Part shown: positions 1 to 9,084 of the stretch, one piece after another
Position numbering within the stretch: the stretch's first letter is position 1
Layout of the letters: the number at the start of each line of letters is the position of its first letter
NCBI RefSeq assembly: GCF_038502225.1
Contig: NC_091357.1
Coordinates: 5,917,500 to 5,981,499, forward strand
Length of the DNA: 64,000 bases
Direction of reading: 5' to 3'
Source of the DNA: Cherax quadricarinatus
Lineage: Eukaryota; Arthropoda; Malacostraca; Decapoda; Parastacidae
The notes under the pieces: generated by a model
What the model was told of the DNA's origin: nothing
Database searches by the model: none
What the model saw: the letters and a program-made list of their open reading frames with translations, nothing else
Made by a program: the position numbers and the translations under genes

Positions 1-914
1 GGTATGTTACAGTGGTAACATAATGAACGGTATGTTACAGTGGTAACATAATGAACGGTATGTTACAGTGGTAACATAATGAACGGTATGTTACAGTGGT
101 AACATAATGAACGGTATGTTACAGTGGTAACATAATGAACGGTATGTTACAGTGGTAACATAATGAACGGTATGTTACAGTGGTAACATAATGAACGGTA
201 TGTTAGAGTGGTAACATAATGAACGGTATGTTAGAGTGGTAACATAATGAACGGTATGTTACAGTGGTAACATAATGAACGGTATGTTACAGTGGTAACA
301 TAATGAACGGTATGTTACAGTGGTAACATAATGAACGGTATGTTACAGTGGTAACATAATGAACGGTATGTTACAGTGGTAACATAATGAACGGTATGTT
401 ACAGTGGTAACATAATGAACGGTATGTTACAGTGGTAACATAATGAACGGTATGTTACAGTGGTAACATAATGAACGGTATGTTACAGTGGTAACATAAT
501 GAACGGTATGTTACAGTGGTAACATAATGAACGGTATGTTACAGTGGTAACATAATGAACGGTATGTTACAGTGGTAACATAATGAACGGTATGTTACAG
601 TGGTAACATAATGAACGGTATGTTACAGTGGTAACATAATGAACGGTATGTTACAGTGGTAACATAATGAACGGTATGTTACAGTGGTAACATAATGAAC
701 AGTATGTTACAGTGGTAACATAATGAACAGTATGTTACAGTGGTAACATAATGAACAGTATGTTAGTGGTAACATAATGAACGGTATGTTACAGTGGTAA
801 CATAATGAACGGTATGTTACAGTGGTAACATAATGAACGGTATGTTACAGTGGTAACATAATGAACGGTATGTTACAGTGGTAACATAATGAACGGTATG
901 TTACAGTGGTAACA
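1..914. repeat. 28-bp satellite array, about 32 copies
   Basis: Head-to-tail copies of a 28-bp unit beginning GGTATGTTACAGTGGTAACA, almost identical from copy to copy. The array starts before the window. Each unit contains GTTAC and GTAAC separated by 4 nt, a small hairpin. Two adjacent units carry GTTAGAG instead of GTTACAG (about 204-240), three carry an AACAGTATG junction (about 700-760), and one unit lacks 3 nt near 757-765. No open frame spans it. Confidence 0.97.
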
Positions 915-1526
915 GTATGTTAACACTAAGAGGACGCTGTGTTACAAGGACAACATGCGTAAGTTCTTGGGAGGGAGAACGCCTTCACCGGATTAGTAGT
1001 AGCACTTAACAGTTTAAAGTCCACAGTCTTGTAAAAGTATACCACTCTAAGGCTCTACTCTGGGTCTCTTGCAGATACCTCGCTGCTGACTTCCACTTCC
1101 TCCCTGGGTTTCATGATCACTTAAAATGAATTTCACGTTCACACCCTAAGTAAAAATCGAAAGTGGTTGGGTTACTCATGTTTACTTCCCTTTCTCCCCA
1201 CCTCACTCACATTTCCTTCCTTTCTTCCTTCCTCCCCTGTCCTTCCTTCCCTGTCCTTCCTTCCTCCCCTGTCCTTCCTCCCTCCCCTGTCTTTCCTTCC
1301 TCCCCCTCCTTACCAGAGCTCTGGTCATACAGTTAACACTGGTGTCTTCTGCCACAGAGGCAGGAGACCTGTTTGTCTCCTGCTGCCATGGTCCCCACTG
1401 ATGTTTGTCCTCCTACATCCTCTCTTCATTCCACCTTCCTTTCTTCATGACCTCAAAGTAATGTGCATATATGGCATTCCACACTCCCTTCCCCGGCAAC
1501 AAATTTCATTACCTCTATTTCCTCAG
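915..1526. other. Unassigned DNA with pyrimidine-rich tract
   Basis: Unique-looking sequence after the satellite, containing a C/T-rich tract at about 1181-1312 built from TTCCTTCCTCCC-like steps. An open frame runs through the tract but its product is only Ser/Pro/Leu low complexity, so I do not call a gene here. Confidence 0.7.
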
Positions 1527-1673
1527 GTAGTGTATGACTCCCATCCCTATGGATTTAGAGCTTTACCCCATGAATATCGTAGCAATTCAAATTTTCCCCT
1601 TGAGTGCAGTCCGGTAGGTTATCACGTTGGCTTAGTGGGCGGAGGATCGAGCTTTCACCACTCCTTGCGCTAA
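1527..1673 (+). CDS. Candidate host terminal coding exon (49 codons including stop)
   Basis: A good 3' splice site (pyrimidine-rich CCTCTATTTCCTCAG, ending at 1526) is followed directly by an open frame to TAA at 1671-1673. The peptide starts VVYDSHPYGFRALPHEYR and ends GGGSSFHHSLR. Its mixed, protein-like composition (Tyr, His, Pro, Gly, Arg) differs sharply from the low-complexity translation upstream of the splice site. A possible donor, CCG followed by GTAGGT, lies at about 1613, so it could also be an internal exon. I do not recognise the family. No AATAAA follows closely. Frame and exon status are inference. Confidence 0.3.
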   Translation, partial: VVYDSHPYGFRALPHEYRSNSNFPLECSPVGYHVGLVGGGSSFHHSLR

Positions 1674-2119
1674 ATGGCTGACCTGACTCACTGACACTCT
1701 CATACTCTCCCTGTCTTTTTCTCCCTTTGTCTTTCCCCCTCTCTCCTCACTTTCTCCTTCTCTCCATTTCTCCCTTTTTTGTTTTTTTTCTCTCTGGTAT
1801 ATGTTGTGTTAAACTTTGTTGCAATCATTAGGTGTTGTGGTTGTGGCAGCACACTGACTCACTTCAGCTACGCCACAAGAATATTCCTAAAACTGTCCTC
1901 ACATTACTCTTGACTCGCTTCTTTACAGGTGAGCTTTCCTATTTCCGCATATTGCAAAATAATATTGTGGCAAAAATAGTGATATTAGTGGAGACAATGA
2001 CAGGCAGACAGACGGCGAAAAAGACGCAAATGCAAAGTTTCGCTCATTATTGGGCTTTATCAGGTATATAGTAGATATGAAGCAGAGCTCGTCTCTCCAC
2101 CTCAAAACTACGTTTTCGA
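1674..2119. other. Unassigned DNA, CT-rich first 130 bp
   Basis: About 1690-1800 is pyrimidine-rich. At 1905-1934 a pyrimidine tract ends in ACAG directly followed by GTGAGC, so that an acceptor abuts a donor. The rest shows nothing recognisable. Confidence 0.6.
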
Positions 2120-2265
2120 GGGTGATGGACTTACAGCGTCTTTACATCTCCATCGTTTCTGCTGCCTCCTTTGTATTCGGCTAAAGAAGCCTACTGTGCA
2201 GGCAAAACGTTTCGGAATAAAGATACCTAACTGTTGCACATTTGTCTTATCTACATAGGACATAC
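2120..2265 (+). mobile_element. Hammerhead-type fold-back element, copy 1 (partial)
   Basis: Single-arm copy. The core region at 2181-2211 reads CTAAAGA, then A, then a GCCTAC/GCAGGC hairpin with a short loop, then CAAAACGTTTCGG. It is followed by AATAAA at 2216-2221 and the family motif TGTTGCA. Relative to the family core, CTGAAGA has become CTAAAGA and GAAAC has become CAAAAC, so a ribozyme here would be dead. Confidence 0.6.
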
Positions 2266-2299
2266 AAGAGACAAAGGGTTAATAGTCCCCAGGAATGAT

Positions 2300-2500
2300 G
2301 TCGCATGTGGGCTGTCACACTCTTAGGTATGAATAAAGCTCGTCAGCCCCTCATCTGAGGGACTAATTATCTCATACTCCTCATCATCCTCTGTTATTTT
2401 CCGTATTGGACTGAAGAAGTCACTGGCTGGCGAAACGTTTAATCAGTAAAGATTCCCAAACGTTGCACAGATGTCTCATTCTTCAGTTTACCTTTGCTCG
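2300..2500 (+). mobile_element. Hammerhead-type fold-back element, copy 2 (single arm)
   Basis: Contains the family internal segment (GAGGGACTAATTATCTCATA at about 2358), the core CTGAAGA at 2411-2417, a stem II of GTCA/TGGC with a 5-nt loop, and GAAAC at 2432-2436. It continues with GTAAAGATTCCCAAACGTTG and a TCTCATTCTTC end. Core bases are intact, but the AATAAA position reads AGTAAA and the stem I partner region is poorly paired. Confidence 0.65.
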
Positions 2501-2689
2501 GTGAGAGACTAGTTATGACAGACAGGATCTTGAACCAGGAGTAGACTTCACATCTGATGAACTAGACACATGTCCAGCATAACAACATAAAGTGTTAAGT
2601 GCAATACTTGTGTAGTATTGCGTAAGTAATATTAAGAGATGCATTATTTAGTTTATAAGTATCATGGTTATTTACATTTCAGACGCTTA

Positions 2690-2784
2690 GAACTTTCCAT
2701 TTGTCTTTGTTAACCGCATCTGCCACTTCTCCGACCACTGCATCAGTCTATTCAGATCTTCCTGGAGTGCTCTAGTGTCCTCTG
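2690..2784 (-). pseudogene. CR1-type reverse transcriptase fragment, distal part
   Basis: The minus strand translates to a stretch like EDTRALQEDLNRLMQWSEKW, which is the region just after the catalytic FADD box in CR1 reverse transcriptases. It is separated from its upstream part (3086-3165) by an inserted SINE. It degenerates toward 2690. Confidence 0.6.
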
Positions 2785-3085
2785 GTGGCCCGGTGGCCTG
2801 GTGGCTAAAGCTCCCGCTTCACACACGGAGGGCCCGGGTTCGATTCCCGGCGGGTGGAAACATTCCGACACGTTTCCTTACACCTGTTGTCCTGTTCACC
2901 TAGCAGCAAATAGGTACCTGGGTGTTAGTCGACTGGTGTGGGTCGCATCCTGGGGGACAAGATTAAGGACCCCAATGGAAATAAGTTAGACAGTCCTCGA
3001 TGACGCACTGACTTTCTTGGGTTATCCTGAGTGGCTAACCCTCCGGGGATAAAAATCCGAACGAAATCTTATCTTATCTTATCTT
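2785..3085 (+). mobile_element. tRNA-derived SINE, family S1, copy 1
   Basis: The head is tRNA-like. A B box GGTTCGATTCC lies at 2837-2847, and an A-box-like TGGCTAAAGC at 2802-2811. The body (about 2860-3060) is shared base for base with 16832-17135. The 3' end is a (CTTAT)n tail at about 3066-3085. This is the organisation of a pol III-transcribed SINE mobilised by a LINE. It lies inside a minus-strand CR1 fragment. The 17-kb copy is nearly identical, suggesting recent activity. Confidence 0.85.
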
Positions 3086-3165
3086 ACCTCATCAGAGTGA
3101 ATTCGACGGTCTATTTTGGCGTCATCGGCAAACTTGCTTATTTCGCTATTTATACCTCTCATCTG
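3086..3165 (-). pseudogene. CR1-type reverse transcriptase fragment with FADD box
   Basis: The minus strand translates to EISKFADDAKIDRRIHSDE, the catalytic motif C (FADD) of a CR1-type reverse transcriptase. It continues across the inserted SINE into 2690-2784. It is only about 60 codons in total and is dead. Confidence 0.65.
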
Positions 3166-3189
3166 TGTATGTATCATCTAGGTAACTTG

Positions 3190-3330
3190 TAGACGTTTTC
3201 CGATCCAGTGGCTTTATTAAGACAATACATGCTTAATCTGAAGACTGTAGAAATATATACAGATGTGAAAAATGAGGTAATCAGTCTCTCAGCCTAGGCT
3301 GAGGGACTGATTACCACATTGCCCTTAAAC
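3190..3330 (-). mobile_element. Hammerhead-type fold-back element, copy 3 (remnant)
   Basis: The minus strand has a core-like AATAAAGCCACTGGATCGG followed by AAAACGTC, a degenerate form of the family core. The family internal segment GAGGTAATCAGTC (about 3273-3290) is followed at once by its inverted complement GGGACTGATTACC (about 3302-3315), a short fold-back. Confidence 0.5.
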
Positions 3331-3337
3331 AGGATAT

Positions 3338-3658
3338 ACCCAGCCGCCTCCTCGCTGAAGCATTTACAATTCCCTTCTTTGCCTCCAAGGATAATTTTTT
3401 TTTTTGTCTCTACAGATACCAGAACGCACCACTCACCTTTTTTCCTTCATCAGTTCTATGGTTAACCTCGTCCTTCATAAACCCATTCGCTGGCAAGCCA
3501 ACTCCCAAATATCTGAACACATTCACTTCTCCATACTTCCTTCCTCCAATGTTATATTCAATTTTTCTTTATCTAAATCGTTTGATACCCTCATCACCTT
3601 ACTCTTATCTATGTTCACTCTCTACTTTCTTACTTTACACACCCTTTATCTACATTAA
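3338..3658 (-). pseudogene. RTE-type LINE fragment (RT C-terminal side)
   Basis: This aligns by eye to the minus-strand RTE at about 53170-53510: CATTCCCTTCTTTGCCTCC near 3367 and TTTGATACCCTCATCACCTT near 3580 are shared. Part of the intervening sequence is deleted near 3396-3410. Frames are broken; it is a dead, truncated copy. Confidence 0.7.
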
Positions 3659-4291
3659 TCTGGTGTTGTGATTTCTGTGGAAGATTTCCTTTCAACAGTA
3701 GGGGGGGGGGGGGTCACTGCCCTACATAGGTTGGGCAGAACACCCTCTTCTCACGACAGAGATGATAGGTTCTAGGTGCCTATACACCAGCACTATTTAA
3801 ACTTTGTTCTGGAACTTTTTTTCTTGTCCTCAGATGAAATTCAACACCTGCGACAGATGTTGAAGTTGGTAGCGTCGTTGTGGTCCCAGTGATTTCCTCT
3901 GGAAGTAATTTGCATCAGCCTTTATCAGCTCTTTAAGTTGTCATGTTGGGTTCAACGTTCGCGTGTCTTGTGTTGTGGTTCTTTCTCTTGGCTTACGATC
4001 ACTTGCGCCTGTACTCACCTAGTTGAGGTTGCAGGGGTCGAGTCCTAGCCCTGGCCCCGAGTCCTAGCTCCTGGCCCTGTGTCCGTCTAGCACTGTTTTG
4101 CCATATTACATATTTCGTTTGCTTATTAGGCTTCAAGCCTGTCGACTACACAAGGGTCATAAAGACTGCGCGTTACTGTTTCACCACCAGACAAAAATAC
4201 TTTCAACCCTATAATGGGATTATGGTAAACTCTTAGTGTACGTATATACAGTGAGACATACACATCGCGGTGTATACATCTGCCTCGTATG
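3659..4291. other. Mostly unassigned; poly-G run and CR1 3'-end tag
   Basis: A run of 12 G lies at about 3702-3713. About 4013-4085 resembles the CR1-a 3' untranslated end in reverse orientation (TAGTTGAGGTTGCAGGGGTC, then CTCCTGGCCC). Nothing else is recognised. Confidence 0.55.
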
Positions 4292-4368
4292 TTATTAAAA
4301 TGCCTTATTCGGCAAGAAAAGCGTTGTTATTTAAGCCAAAATCGCAAGTTTTACCTGTTCGACACGAC
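4292..4368 (-). mobile_element. GTCGTGCCGAATA MITE, truncated copy
   Basis: The right end matches the terminus of the MITE at 52035-52410 in reverse orientation: AAATCGCAAGTTTTACCTGT, then CGACACGAC, flanked by a short TA run. Only about 77 bp of the roughly 376-bp element remain. Confidence 0.6.
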
Positions 4369-5254
4369 ATATATATAATTTCAGTTGCCAAATGTTTTTT
4401 TTCAGTAATAAAATATTTGTATGTGTATACTTTTGCACCTTCTCATTGTTTTAAATATTTAATATCTGTATTTCTGCCCCTTGTTTTACGTCATTTATTC
4501 AGCTTTAATTCGTTTATTTTGTGTGGAAGAATGATACACATTTAACAGTTATTAAGTAGTTCGACTGGGTGTTAGTATAGGTGAAAAGTATACAATTTAA
4601 CATTTACAAAAGCGGTAACAAGAAGATTTATACATCGTGAGACATATCTCTCAGTCACATCAGTGTACATATACTGAGAGTTGACTTTAATGGTTGTTAT
4701 AGGGAGGGACCTCGGTGAGGGGGAGGGGTAATGTTTAAAAGGGTCGTAATACCTTAAAGTTATTAATTGTTGCTGGTTATTTTAACATCGTGTGATAATA
4801 TTTATTTACGTCTAGTGTTTATATTCGTTACCTTGGTATTGATTGTTAATTTTATCCTTGTGTAATAATGTTGGTAGAATTACCGTTGTATCTCAAAAAT
4901 GTCACATTAATTGGACTCGTGTCCTTTTTACCTAACGTTGTGTGTTGTGTTTCTCTGTTACGTCTACGAGCGCCGGGTGACCCACGCACCAAGGTACTCC
5001 GTAGTCGTTGTATCTACCTACTTACCTACCTAGGCATTAATGACTGTTAGTGAATAGGTTATATGCAGCCTTAATGATTCTCGAGGGTCATTAAGGCCCC
5101 ATGTCACCTGTTCACCACCAGTCAAGACTAGTGTAATGCCTAATACGATAGGATTTAAACCACCATTAGCCAAACATCCAATAACAGTTGCCTTAACAAT
5201 TGTGCTTAATGGCAAAAAAAAAATATATATATAGGAAATAAAACTGGTAATTAT
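4369..5254. other. Unassigned AT-rich DNA
   Basis: No gene or known repeat is recognised. A/T-rich throughout. A possible weak dispersed repeat is shared between about 4130-4240 and 5040-5180 (GGGTCAT, then CACCACCAG). Confidence 0.5.
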
Positions 5255-5312
5255 TATTGGCCGGTATGGGCCAGTAGGCCTTCTACAGTGTTCCTCCATT
5301 CATATGTTCTTA
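5255..5312 (+). mobile_element. CR1-b 3' end fragment
   Basis: Shares GGGCCAGTAGGCCTTCTACAG and a terminal ATGTTCTTA with the 3' ends at 12870-13045 (+) and 19495-19560 (-). A severely 5'-truncated CR1-type insertion. Confidence 0.6.
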
Positions 5313-5546
5313 TTTAATAATAACGCAAATATACTTATTGCCTAATTAAATGATTTCATAAAACATATAGCGTAATTTCTTACAAACGTAGGTTAATGAG
5401 TGAGGATGTTTGGGTGAGTGAAACGTGAGGGGAAGGGGAAGTAGATGGAGAATAAAGAATGTAATGTGAATGTAATGTGAATGTTAACACAATGGGATTA
5501 ATGTTGTAACTGAATGTAGGTAAAGATTCTCCAGATCTGCAGGAAG
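5313..5546. other. Unassigned DNA
   Basis: No gene or repeat recognised. Confidence 0.5.
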
Positions 5547-5849
5547 AATGTTGAGGTTGTTAGGTAAGACACATATGTAACAGTTAGGTATCTTTATTTC
5601 CAAACGTTTCACCTACACAGTAGACTTCTTCAGTCGAGTACAGAAAAGTTGATAGAAGAGACGTGAAGACGATGTAATCAGCACATCATCGTCTTCACGT
5701 CTCTTCTGTCAACTTTTCTGTACTCGACTGAAGAAGTCTACTGTGTAGGCGAAACGTTTGGAAATAAAGATACCTAACTGTTACATATGTGTCTTACCTA
5801 ATAACCTGTCGGTATTTTATTCCATTTTAATATCCAATGTTGAGGTTGT
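5547..5849 (+). mobile_element. Hammerhead-type fold-back element, copy 4, with 14-bp target duplication
   Basis: The element at 5561-5835 is bounded by AATGTTGAGGTTGT at 5547-5560 and again at 5836-5849. It is a near-perfect inverted repeat with arms of about 110 bp. Each arm carries a core: left arm on the minus strand (TCTTCAG at 5627-5633, GTTTC at 5606-5610), right arm on the plus strand (CTGAAGA 5728-5734, stem II 5736-5741 with 5745-5750, GAAAC 5751-5755). AATAAA follows at 5763-5768. The 3' end has TGTCGGTATTTTATTCC, the family terminal hairpin with one mismatch. Confidence 0.85.
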
Positions 5850-6025
5850 GTGCGTGTGTGTGTGATTGATCAGTTTCTAGGGTACTTATCAGTAGACACT
5901 TGGCCTCTTTTGTATGTGTGGCGCTCTTTGTGTGGGAAAATGAGCTCTAGCTCTTGGATCTCGTCACTTAACTAATACCCGACTTATTGCATCAACTCCA
6001 GAACCGGTAGATAAATGGGTCAGAG
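5850..6025. other. Unassigned DNA
   Basis: No gene or repeat recognised apart from a short GT run near 5850. Confidence 0.5.
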
Positions 6026-6303
6026 AACCGACAAGTTGACGATTGAGATACTTGAGCAATACTTGAGGGTCTTGTGGAAACGTTTCGCCAACATGTGGCT
6101 TCATCAATCGGTACAGAGATTAATGTACTTTTATCAAGATTGATGGACTGAACACATCGGCTCAAGGCTGAGGGACTGATTACCTCAAACTACTCCTCAT
6201 CTTCCACCATTCATCTTTGTACGGAACTGAGGAAGTCGCTTGTTGGCGAAGCGTTTCCACAATAAAGGTCCCCAAGTGTTGTACAAGTATCTCAATCATC
6301 AAC
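6026..6303 (+). mobile_element. Hammerhead-type fold-back element, copy 5
   Basis: It opens with AACCGACAAGTTG, the reverse of the family 3' end. A left-arm core on the minus strand is TGATGA, hairpin, GAAACGTTTCC. The internal segment GAGGGACTGATTACCTCAAA is at about 6169. The right-arm core CTGAGGA, hairpin, GAAGCGTTTCC, is followed by ACAATAAAGG. One arm has lost C3 and the other has GAAG instead of GAAA. Ends are approximate and no clean target duplication was seen. Confidence 0.7.
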
Positions 6304-6859
6304 TCCATAACCTCATCTGCTTTGTCGTATTTAGTCTTGAAGCCATGTATGTAGTTCTTTATCCCGCGCTTCATCTGCGTTCCTCACACTTTCCTGTCCC
6401 CGGGAGCGGGTATGTACATATCTTAATTATAATTGTTCTGCTGCCTTTTACCTGACAAACCATCTCACACAGTGACTCACGAAATCGTTATAATACGATC
6501 GCAAACAAATCACGGAACGGGTAGGGATTCAGCCCATGTCGAGTGAGTTCTAAAGCTCCAGGCCAATGTTTAAGCTCACAAATACACTGGTTCCACTGCA
6601 TTTGCTCCAAACCTGGCTTTAATCTTCCCAATAGGTGTGGAGTTTCACACATTGCCTGTGCGTTTTTTCCTGGGATGTAACCTACAAAAGTCAACCAACA
6701 CCTACATACATATGTTTGCACAAGTTACAAACATTTTCAGATACTTTTATCTTTCTGGTAAATTGTTTATGTAGAATGGAAAGGGCTGTCACAGCGAATA
6801 CGGATGCTTGTGGGACCCCAGTTGTAACATTTCCCCACGAGGATGTTTTTTCCCTTTGT
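6304..6859. other. Unassigned DNA
   Basis: No gene or repeat recognised; short open frames on both strands look random. Confidence 0.5.
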
Positions 6860-7976
6860 CACCTGGAGGTTACCTGGATGTTATTCCGGGGATCAACGTC
6901 CCCGCGGCCCGGTCCACGACCAGGCCTCCCGATGGATCAGGGCCTGATCAACTAGGCTGTTACTGCTGGCCGCACGCAGTCCAACGTACGAGCCACAGCC
7001 CGGCTGATCCGGCACTGACTAGGCATCTGTCCAGCTCTCTCTTGAAGGCAGCCAGGGGTTTATTGGCAATTTCCCCTAATGCTTGATGGGAGGCTGTTGA
7101 ACAGTCTTGGGCCCCGGACACTTACGGTGTTTTCCCTTAGTGTACCAATGGCGCCCCTACTTTTAATTGGGGGCATTTTGCATCGCCTGCCCAGTCTTTT
7201 ACTTTCGTAGGGAGTGATTTCTGTGTGCAGATTTGGGACCATTCCTTCCAAGATTTTCCAAGTGTAGATTATGATATATCTCTCCCTCCTGCGTTCCAAC
7301 GAGTACAAGTCAAGTGCTTCCAAGCGTTCCCAGTAGTTAAGGTGCTTGACAGAACTTATACGTGCAGTAAAGGATCTCTGTACACTCTCTAGATCTGCGA
7401 TTTCACCTGCTTTGAATGGAGATGTTAATGTACAGCAGTATTCCAGCCTAGAGAGAACAAGTGATTTGAAAAGTATCATCATTGGCTTGGCATCTCTCGT
7501 TTTGAACGTTCTCATTATCCATCCTATCATTTTCTTTGCACGTGCGATCGTGGCACTGTTGTGATCCTTGAAAGTGAGATCCTCAGACATTACTACTCCC
7601 ATGTCCCTTACATTATTTTTCCGCTCTATTTTATGGCCGGAGTCAGTAGTATACTCTGTTCTAATTATTATCTCCTCCAGTTTTCCATAACGGAGTAGTT
7701 GGAATTTGTCCTCATTGAGCATCATATTGTTTACCGTTGCCCACTGGAAAACTTTGTTTATATCTTCTTGGAGGTTAACCGCGTCCTCAGCAGATGACAG
7801 CCTCATGCAGATCCTAGTATCATCCGCAAAGGATGATACGGTCCTGTGGTGTATATCTCTGTCTATGTCTGATATGAGGATGAGGAATAAGATGGGGACG
7901 AGTACTGTGCCTTGTGGAACAGAGCTCTTCACTATGGCAGCCTCCGATTTAACTCTGTTGACCACTACTCTTTGTG
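6860..7976 (-). pseudogene. LINE-D reverse transcriptase, 3' two-thirds
   Basis: Minus-strand reverse transcriptase of a CR1/L2-like (Jockey superfamily) non-LTR element. Visible motifs: RVVVNRVKSEAA, SVPQGTVLVPILFLILISDI (motif B region), SSFADDTRIC (catalytic motif C), LQEDINKVFQWA, RYGKLEE, and a C-terminal domain ending PRLFNSLPSSIRG. A single extra A near 7072-7078, relative to the copy at 39222-41060, shifts the frame before the expected C-terminus. The element is 5'-truncated and interrupted at 7977 by a fold-back insertion. The 3' untranslated end (GGCCGCGGGGACGTTGATCC on the minus strand) matches the other copies. Confidence 0.85.
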
Positions 7977-8679
7977 ATGAATGGTTTTGAAAACCGACAA
8001 GTTGAAGAATTGAGACACTTATGCAACACATGGGAATCTTTATTGAAGAAACGTTTCGCCACACAGTGGCTTCATCTGTCCTATACAAAGTAGAAATGGG
8101 TAAGGAGAGTAGAAGTATGAGGTAATCAGTCCCTCAACCTGGATTCGATGTGTTTAGCCCATCACTCTTGTAGTAAGTGCATCATAGGGCCAGAGAGGTG
8201 CCTCATATACTGCGGTGAGATGAGTTGAAGCAGGAGGAGGCGGGATCACAGTGGGACCTGCCACTAATGTAAGTAGGTCATCGTCCAAAGGTTTGGGCAA
8301 GCGTTGAAGTCTTTGTACCAAGATTCCATGATGTTGCAGTGTCTGACAGATGTGATGAATGGTTTTGAAAACCGACAAGTTGAAGAATTGAGACACTTAC
8401 ATTAGTGGCAGGTCCCATTAAGATCCCGCCTCCTCCTGCTTCAACTCATCTCACCGCAGTATATAAGCCACCTCTCTGGCCCTATGCTGCACTTACTACA
8501 AGAGTGATGGACTGAACACATCGAATCCAGGTTGAGGGACTGATTACCTCATACTTCTACTCTCCTTACCCATTTCTACTTTGTATTGGACTGATGAAGC
8601 CACTGTGTGGCGAAACGTTTCTTCAATAAAGATTCCCATGTGTTGCATAAGTGTCTCAATTCTTCAACTACTCTTTGTG
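7964..8679 (-). mobile_element. Hammerhead-type fold-back element, copy 6, 690 bp with 13-bp target duplication
   Basis: The element occupies 7977-8666 and is flanked by ACTACTCTTTGTG at 7964-7976 and 8667-8679. The uninterrupted LINE-D copy near 39955-39975 has this sequence once, proving the insertion and its ends. The 3' end in minus orientation contains GGTTTTCAAAACC (7983-7995). Inverted arms flank a centre with a TATATAA box at 8460-8466 (+). The right arm keeps a complete hammerhead-like core (8591-8619) and AATAAA (8625-8630). The left-arm core on the minus strand has CAGATGA, so U4 is lost. Confidence 0.9.
8583..8630 (+). ncRNA. Predicted hammerhead ribozyme (minimal type I), best-preserved core
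   Basis: CTGATGA at 8591-8597; an extra A at 8598; stem II GCCAC 8599-8603 with GTGGC 8607-8611 and loop TGT; GAA at 8612-8614; A15.1-C15.2 then G-U, giving a GUU cleavage triplet ending at 8619. Stem I would pair 8620-8622 with 8588-8590 and 8625-8628 with 8584-8587, leaving a 2-nt bulge. GAAACGTTTC is self-complementary, so stem III is minimal or forms by dimerisation. An extra A after A9 is, from memory, known in a viroid hammerhead. Self-cleavage is not shown by sequence alone. Confidence 0.55.
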
Positions 8680-8888
8680 TTCGATTTGTTAGGAAGTTGA
8701 AGATCCATCTCCCCACTTTCCCAGTTATTCCTTTAGCACGTATTTTGTGTGTTATTACGCTATGATGGCATTTGTCAAATGCTTTTGCAAAGTCTGTGTA
8801 TATTACAACTGCATTCTGATTTTCTTAGTGCATCCAAGGCCATATCATAGTGATCCAGTAGTTGTGAGAGGCAGGAGCGACCTGCCTA
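8672..8888 (-). pseudogene. LINE-D reverse transcriptase, 5' part of the interrupted copy
   Basis: Continuation of the same LINE upstream of the fold-back insertion: NFLTNR, GKVGRWIFN, KAFDKCHH-like and VIYTDFAK residues (motif A region) on the minus strand. It ends near the GRSCLSQLLDHYD motif, so the copy is 5'-truncated inside the RT domain. It joins 6860-7976 once the insertion is removed. Confidence 0.8.
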
Positions 8889-9084
8889 CCTAGCGACCTA
8901 CACTACATATTTATATAGCACTTATAACCAGGCATATTCGGCATTTCCTCCAATAGCTTCTCCAGTTTCCTCGTGAATATTTTTACATTTACTCCAGTAA
9001 GACTTCTGCCAGTAGAAAGTTGGACCACCAGTGTTGACACACGGATTTATAAATTCTTTTGTGGAGCACCTGATTTACAGTGGG
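8889..9084. other. Unassigned DNA
   Basis: No gene or repeat recognised. Confidence 0.5.

Noticed and set aside
1..914. CRISPR-like array of 28-bp repeats
   Set aside because: Units are contiguous with no unique spacers; eukaryotic minisatellite. The same applies to the 29-, 32- and 42-bp arrays.
1167..1526. First part of the open frame at 1167-1673 as a gene
   Set aside because: Translation of a pyrimidine-rich tract; only the part after the acceptor at 1526 looks protein-like.
2785..2860. Functional tRNA gene
   Set aside because: The A and B boxes are good, but the sequence continues into a conserved SINE body with a CTTAT tail and recurs at 16832; no complete acceptor stem.
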